Assembly: GCA_027627225.1 (NCBI GenBank)
Contig: CM051025.1
Coordinates: 77,416,474 to 77,480,473, forward strand
Direction: 5' to 3'
Source of the DNA: Congeria kusceri
Lineage: Eukaryota; Mollusca; Bivalvia; Myida; Dreissenidae
Length of the DNA stretch: 64,000 nt
Both the position numbers and the translations under genes were made by a program. Shown piece by piece: positions 60,841-64,000 of the stretch; position 1 is the stretch's first letter, and each line of letters begins with the position of its first letter. Under the pieces are notes generated by a model. That model saw only the letters and a list, made by a program, of their open reading frames with translations. It had not been told where the DNA came from and made no database searches.

Positions 60841-61587
60841 GCGCTGACGCAGGTAGTGACCATCATCCAGTTCTGTGCAAGATGCAACTCAAGCTAAGAA
60901 GTATGAAGGAGATCAAGAGCGAGCCACTCTTAAACTCGAACAAGCTGAAGGCCCATGACGTGAAGCATCAGTACGTTGTGGAACTGAACAACAGGTATCT
61001 TGCTCTTGAGGACAAACCAGAAGACATAAACGACCTTTGTGATCAGGCACACAAGGCATTCCTCGACACAAGTAAAGAAGTGCTCGGCTATGGTAAGCGA
61101 GAAAGGAAAGAATGGATTTCTAATGCAAGTTGGAAACTTGTGGAAGAGAGAAGGGATATCAAACACTAAACGCTGACAGAGAGCGAGGAGCAAAGGGAGG
61201 AAGCTAAAGATAGATACAGAACGAAGAATAGAGAAACAAAGAGGAGACTTCGAAGCGAAAGTACACCGAAGACATGGCCAAGGAAGCACAGACAGTTGCA
61301 TCTCACGGAGACCTTCGCACAGTGTACAAGATCACAAGGGCGCTCACAGGGGTGTTCACCAACAGGAGCACAGCAGTGAAAGACATGAACAGGAATGTGC
61401 TGATGAAGCTTGAAGATCAACGGAGAAGGTGGGCAGAGCATTTTAGGGAGACGCTGAACAGACCAGACTCTGAGATTGAAGCCGACATAGAATATATGGG
61501 TTTCCATATCGAGATCTATCGTGGTCCCATCACCCCTCAGGAGATCGAGAAAAGAAGGTACCAACCCCATGGCAGAGAGGTGTACTA

Positions 61588-62170
61588 GTGGAGCTGCCAA
61601 AGAAAGGGGACCAGCTAGTCTGCAACAACAGGAGAGGGATCGACCTACTCACTGTCTCCTACAAGGTGTTATGCAGGTTGATGCTGCACCGTATCAGACG
61701 AGCCATTGACCGAGTCCTGAGAGAAGAGCAGGCAGGATTCCGTGACGGCAGAGGCTGTATCGACCAGATCTTCACGCTGCGAACCATTGTGGAGCAGTCA
61801 CTAGAGTGGAACTCTTCTCTGTACGTAAATTTTATTGACTTCGAGAAGGCCTTTGACAGCATAAACCATCCCACACTATGGAAGATTCTAGGAGCATACG
61901 GATTCCCCACGAAGGTGATCAACATCCTGAGAGACTCCTACTCCGAGAACCAGTGCTGTTTGAGACATGACGGCCAACAAAGTGAGTGGTTCCACGTGAA
62001 GACAGGCGTCAGGCAGGGCTGCGTGATCTCCCCGGTCATCTGCCTGGTCGTCATGGACTGGGTGATGAGACGAGCCACGGTAGATCGACCACTAGGTCTT
62101 GCCTGGGGACTCACGGATTGACTTGAAGGCTTCGCCGACGACATCGCACTACTGTCTCATGCTCACCAGG
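61588..62170 (+). pseudogene. LINE reverse transcriptase palm
   Basis: 177-codon frame: ELPKKGDQLVCNNRRGI, REEQAGFRDGRGCIDQIFTL, LYVNFIDFEKAFDSINHPTL (motif A with F-x-D-F-x-K-AFD), WFHVKTGVRQGCVISPV. One stop at 62119 precedes GFADDIALLSHAHQD, the catalytic xADD motif. Except for that stop and the breaks at 61169-61588 the domain is in good order. Confidence 0.85.
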
Positions 62171-62430
62171 ATATATAGGAGAAAACAGATAGGGTAGATC
62201 GGGCAGCCAGAAGCATCGGATCGGGCAGCCAGAAGCTTCGGACCCAAGATCCATCCCGACAAGTACTTCGGGTGACAACGAAGATGAGGGCTACGGTGAA
62301 TGTGCGCGAGACTGAGCTATAAGAGGTGGAGCACTTCGAGTACCTCGGCAGTTACATCTCAGCCAACAGTAACATCATAAAGGACATATCCATCAGGATT
62401 ACTTAGGCAGCTCAAGCTTTTAAGTCCAAC

Positions 62431-62864
62431 GTGCGGACCGTTTTGCTCTACTCTGCTAATACATGGAGGATGAACAAGAGGATTGAAAGCAGTCTCCGCG
62501 GTTTTGAGGGTCGCTGCCTCCGACGTATCCTCCGGGTCAGATGGGAGCAACATGTAACTAATGTGGAAGTCCAGAGGCGCACAGGGATCAACAACAACAT
62601 GGAAGAAGTCAAGAAGAGGCGATGGAGGTGGCTGGGGCACGTCCTTCGGATGTACAAGAAGAGACTCCCGTGTGTAACGCTGAGGTGGACACCACCCGGA
62701 AAGCGGTCCAGCGGAAGACCTCTTGGCACTTGGAGGAGAACGTTGAAGAGGAAACAAAGGCAATGGGCAGGACATTCAATGAGATAAGCTGGCAAGCCCA
62801 GGACCGCGACGGGTGGAAGAAGCTTGTTGATGCCTTATGCTCCACCGGGAGCGAAGAGGATTAA
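62431..62864 (+). pseudogene. LINE C-terminal domain
   Basis: 118-codon frame: RTVLLYSANTWRMNKRIESS, FEGRCLRRILRVRWEQHVTN, RRWRWLGHVLRM and RSSGRPLGTWRRTLK, the standard tail of this LINE group. A frame change near 62750 leads into LVDALCSTGSEED in another frame. Confidence 0.8.
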
Positions 62865-62875
62865 GTAAGTTAAGT

Positions 62876-63282
62876 TAGATGAATATAGCAATGGACACGA
62901 TGAATGAAAACATTTCTCAAAATACACCAACGTCAACTTTATGACAATGACCAGAAATAAGATGAATAAACATGAGCCCCTCTGCTCCCCCCCCCTAAAA
63001 AAAAATAATAATAAAAATAAGTAAATAAAGAAAAAAAAATATAGAAAAGCTACAGATGGTTTGTTGTTTCTGTATAACTAACATTTAAAAAAGCAGTCTT
63101 CTTAACTGAACTAAATAAATGAACCTATATTACGTTCACATTATCTTAATTAAATACCTAATTGTAAGCATCGCATGCATCGGATAGATAAAACACTTCT
63201 AATCATTAAATCAACAATAAAAAAATGTTTTATTATTGGACAGTTGTGTGAAATATAATAAGAAATAAACTGGCAAAAATAT
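62876..63282. other. No gene; C-run and AT-rich
   Basis: CTGCTCCCCCCCCCTAAAAA near 62979-63003, then AT-rich DNA. Confidence 0.4.
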
Positions 63283-63651
63283 TCAGTTTACATCTGATGG
63301 CAAATATACATCTAAAATGATGATAAATATGTATAAATATTTATATATTTTTTCGTCGACTTGCAGATAGATGTGTATAAATGAAATGCAATAAAATGAA
63401 AAGCTGTGATAGTAGTGAATTTCGGGATGGGGCTGTTCGCGTTTGATGATAAATATGGAGGACATATCCTTCCAAAATGCATCATGCTTAATGAAATCCC
63501 AATTTCCGAATTGCACATTGCAACTTTCTTTGTGGTATCTTTCAACTCTCCACATGGTACAAAAATATCTTAGTTCCACGTCGTAGTTTCTTCCTTTTAG
63601 CCGGCAGCTGTCGGATTTTGCTTTCCCAAATTTCATTGTCATGCGTTCCAA
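63283..63651 (-). CDS. Unrecognised frame, possible exon
   Basis: 122 codons. The first ~75 residues look protein-like and contain KGRNYDVELRYFCTMWRVER, then NVQFGNWDFIKHDAFWKD; the remainder is AT-driven hydrophobic sequence. No family is recognised. The run MTMKFGKAKSDSCRLKG opens it after a GTTCC. If real it would be a terminal exon of a gene beyond the right edge. Confidence 0.2.
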   Translation of the reverse strand: MERMTMKFGKAKSDSCRLKGRNYDVELRYFCTMWRVERYHKESCNVQFGNWDFIKHDAFWKDMSSIFIIKREQPHPEIHYYHSFSFYCISFIHIYLQVDEKIYKYLYIFIIILDVYLPSDVN

Positions 63652-64000
63652 TATCTATAATATTCAATCAAAGTTGTTGCTTCAATGTAACTTGCCTGCT
63701 AATCTTGTCATTTTAATCTTTCTTTTAAATACCTGATATTATATAAAATAATGATCGTATGTCATCAAGACTTCGCGACTTTAGAAGAAAAATTTGTATA
63801 TTTGCTGAATGTGTGCAATTAATTTACGATTTAATACAGAAACAGATATAATTTAAAAATTTAATTTTTTTTTTTTTTTAAATTATACAAATGATATGCT
63901 GGACCGTCCAAACATAATTCATAGATGGTGCTATTTTCGTAATACACGGTCATCTGCGTAACGACATCTTATTAAATCGGTATGTTGAATTACCGAAATC
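63652..64000. other. No gene seen
   Basis: AT-rich, with a T-run near 63867-63880. Confidence 0.4.

Larger units (their letters stand above)
59970..62875 (+). mobile_element. LINE (RTE/CR1-like group), mildly decayed
   Basis: One element in order: leader, endonuclease, linker, reverse transcriptase, C-terminal domain, and a tail ending TTAAGTAAGTTAAGTTAG, a short-repeat tail as in RTE-type elements. G+C content is higher than in the surroundings. It is interrupted by a handful of stops and small shifts, so much younger than the LINE at 4.36-7.74 kb. A ~24-bp direct duplication (GATCGGGCAGCCAGAAGC) occurs at 62196-62242. Clade assignment is by motif and tail only. Confidence 0.8.

Overview
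The window is animal nuclear DNA, AT-rich and intron-containing, most likely from a mollusc and probably a bivalve. The clues are a cysteine-rich ectodomain family of the kind seen in molluscan methuselah/adhesion-type receptors, the 'AAGGTCAAGGTCAAAG' and 'GGGCCATAACTCTG' families of short tandem repeats, tRNA-derived SINEs and several degenerate LINEs. The organism is inferred from these families and not proven.

Layout. 1-7.7 kb: decayed LINE pieces (a zinc-knuckle tail at 101-481, a minus-strand reverse transcriptase with YADDI at 1.07-2.16 kb, a frameshifted LINE at 4.36-7.74 kb) and a 1.3-kb terminal-inverted-repeat (TIR) element at 3049-4357. 8.1-8.4 kb: a small MITE. 11.1-22.1 kb: one copy of a cysteine-rich ectodomain gene, split by about 10 kb of nested transposons. 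The nest is an outer TIR element (11713-21705), a Mutator-like element family called 'E' here (11822-21661, 9-bp target duplication), and a 3.56-kb element with a protein-primed DNA polymerase B remnant (17953-21511, 6-bp target duplication, long TIRs built of short palindromic repeats). A SINE and two MITEs sit inside as well. 23.5-25.1 kb: a ~157-bp tandem repeat, then a 21/15-bp minisatellite with an open frame (AANRGQY/AGGQY). 28.0-30.3 kb: an intact two-exon gene for the cysteine-rich ectodomain, with no 7TM domain. 32.2-32.9 kb: a third, broken copy. 33-36 kb: three tandem or dispersed repeat blocks. 36.6-39.4 kb: a complete E element with a perfect 10-bp target duplication. 42.0-53.4 kb: a nicotinic acetylcholine receptor alpha-type subunit (alpha9/10-like) on the minus strand, seven exons recognised, signal-peptide exon not found. 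57.0-57.8 kb: another tandem repeat. 60.0-62.9 kb: a less decayed LINE.

The receptor subunit and the ectodomain gene are the only host genes I can read with confidence; nothing links them beyond proximity. Two points stand out. First, two receptor introns hold long tandem arrays whose unit is itself a piece of exon plus its splice site: fifteen extra 3' splice sites before the Cys-loop exon, and about 32 extra 5' splice sites after the 45-bp exon. The ectodomain gene has a smaller case of the same thing. Second, the E family carries a conserved two-exon micro-gene of 24-26 codons, and a PolB-bearing element with iterated palindromic TIRs is inserted in one E copy.

All similarities were judged by eye. 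Exon joins are supported by matching phases, GT/AG dinucleotides and family landmarks, not by transcripts.
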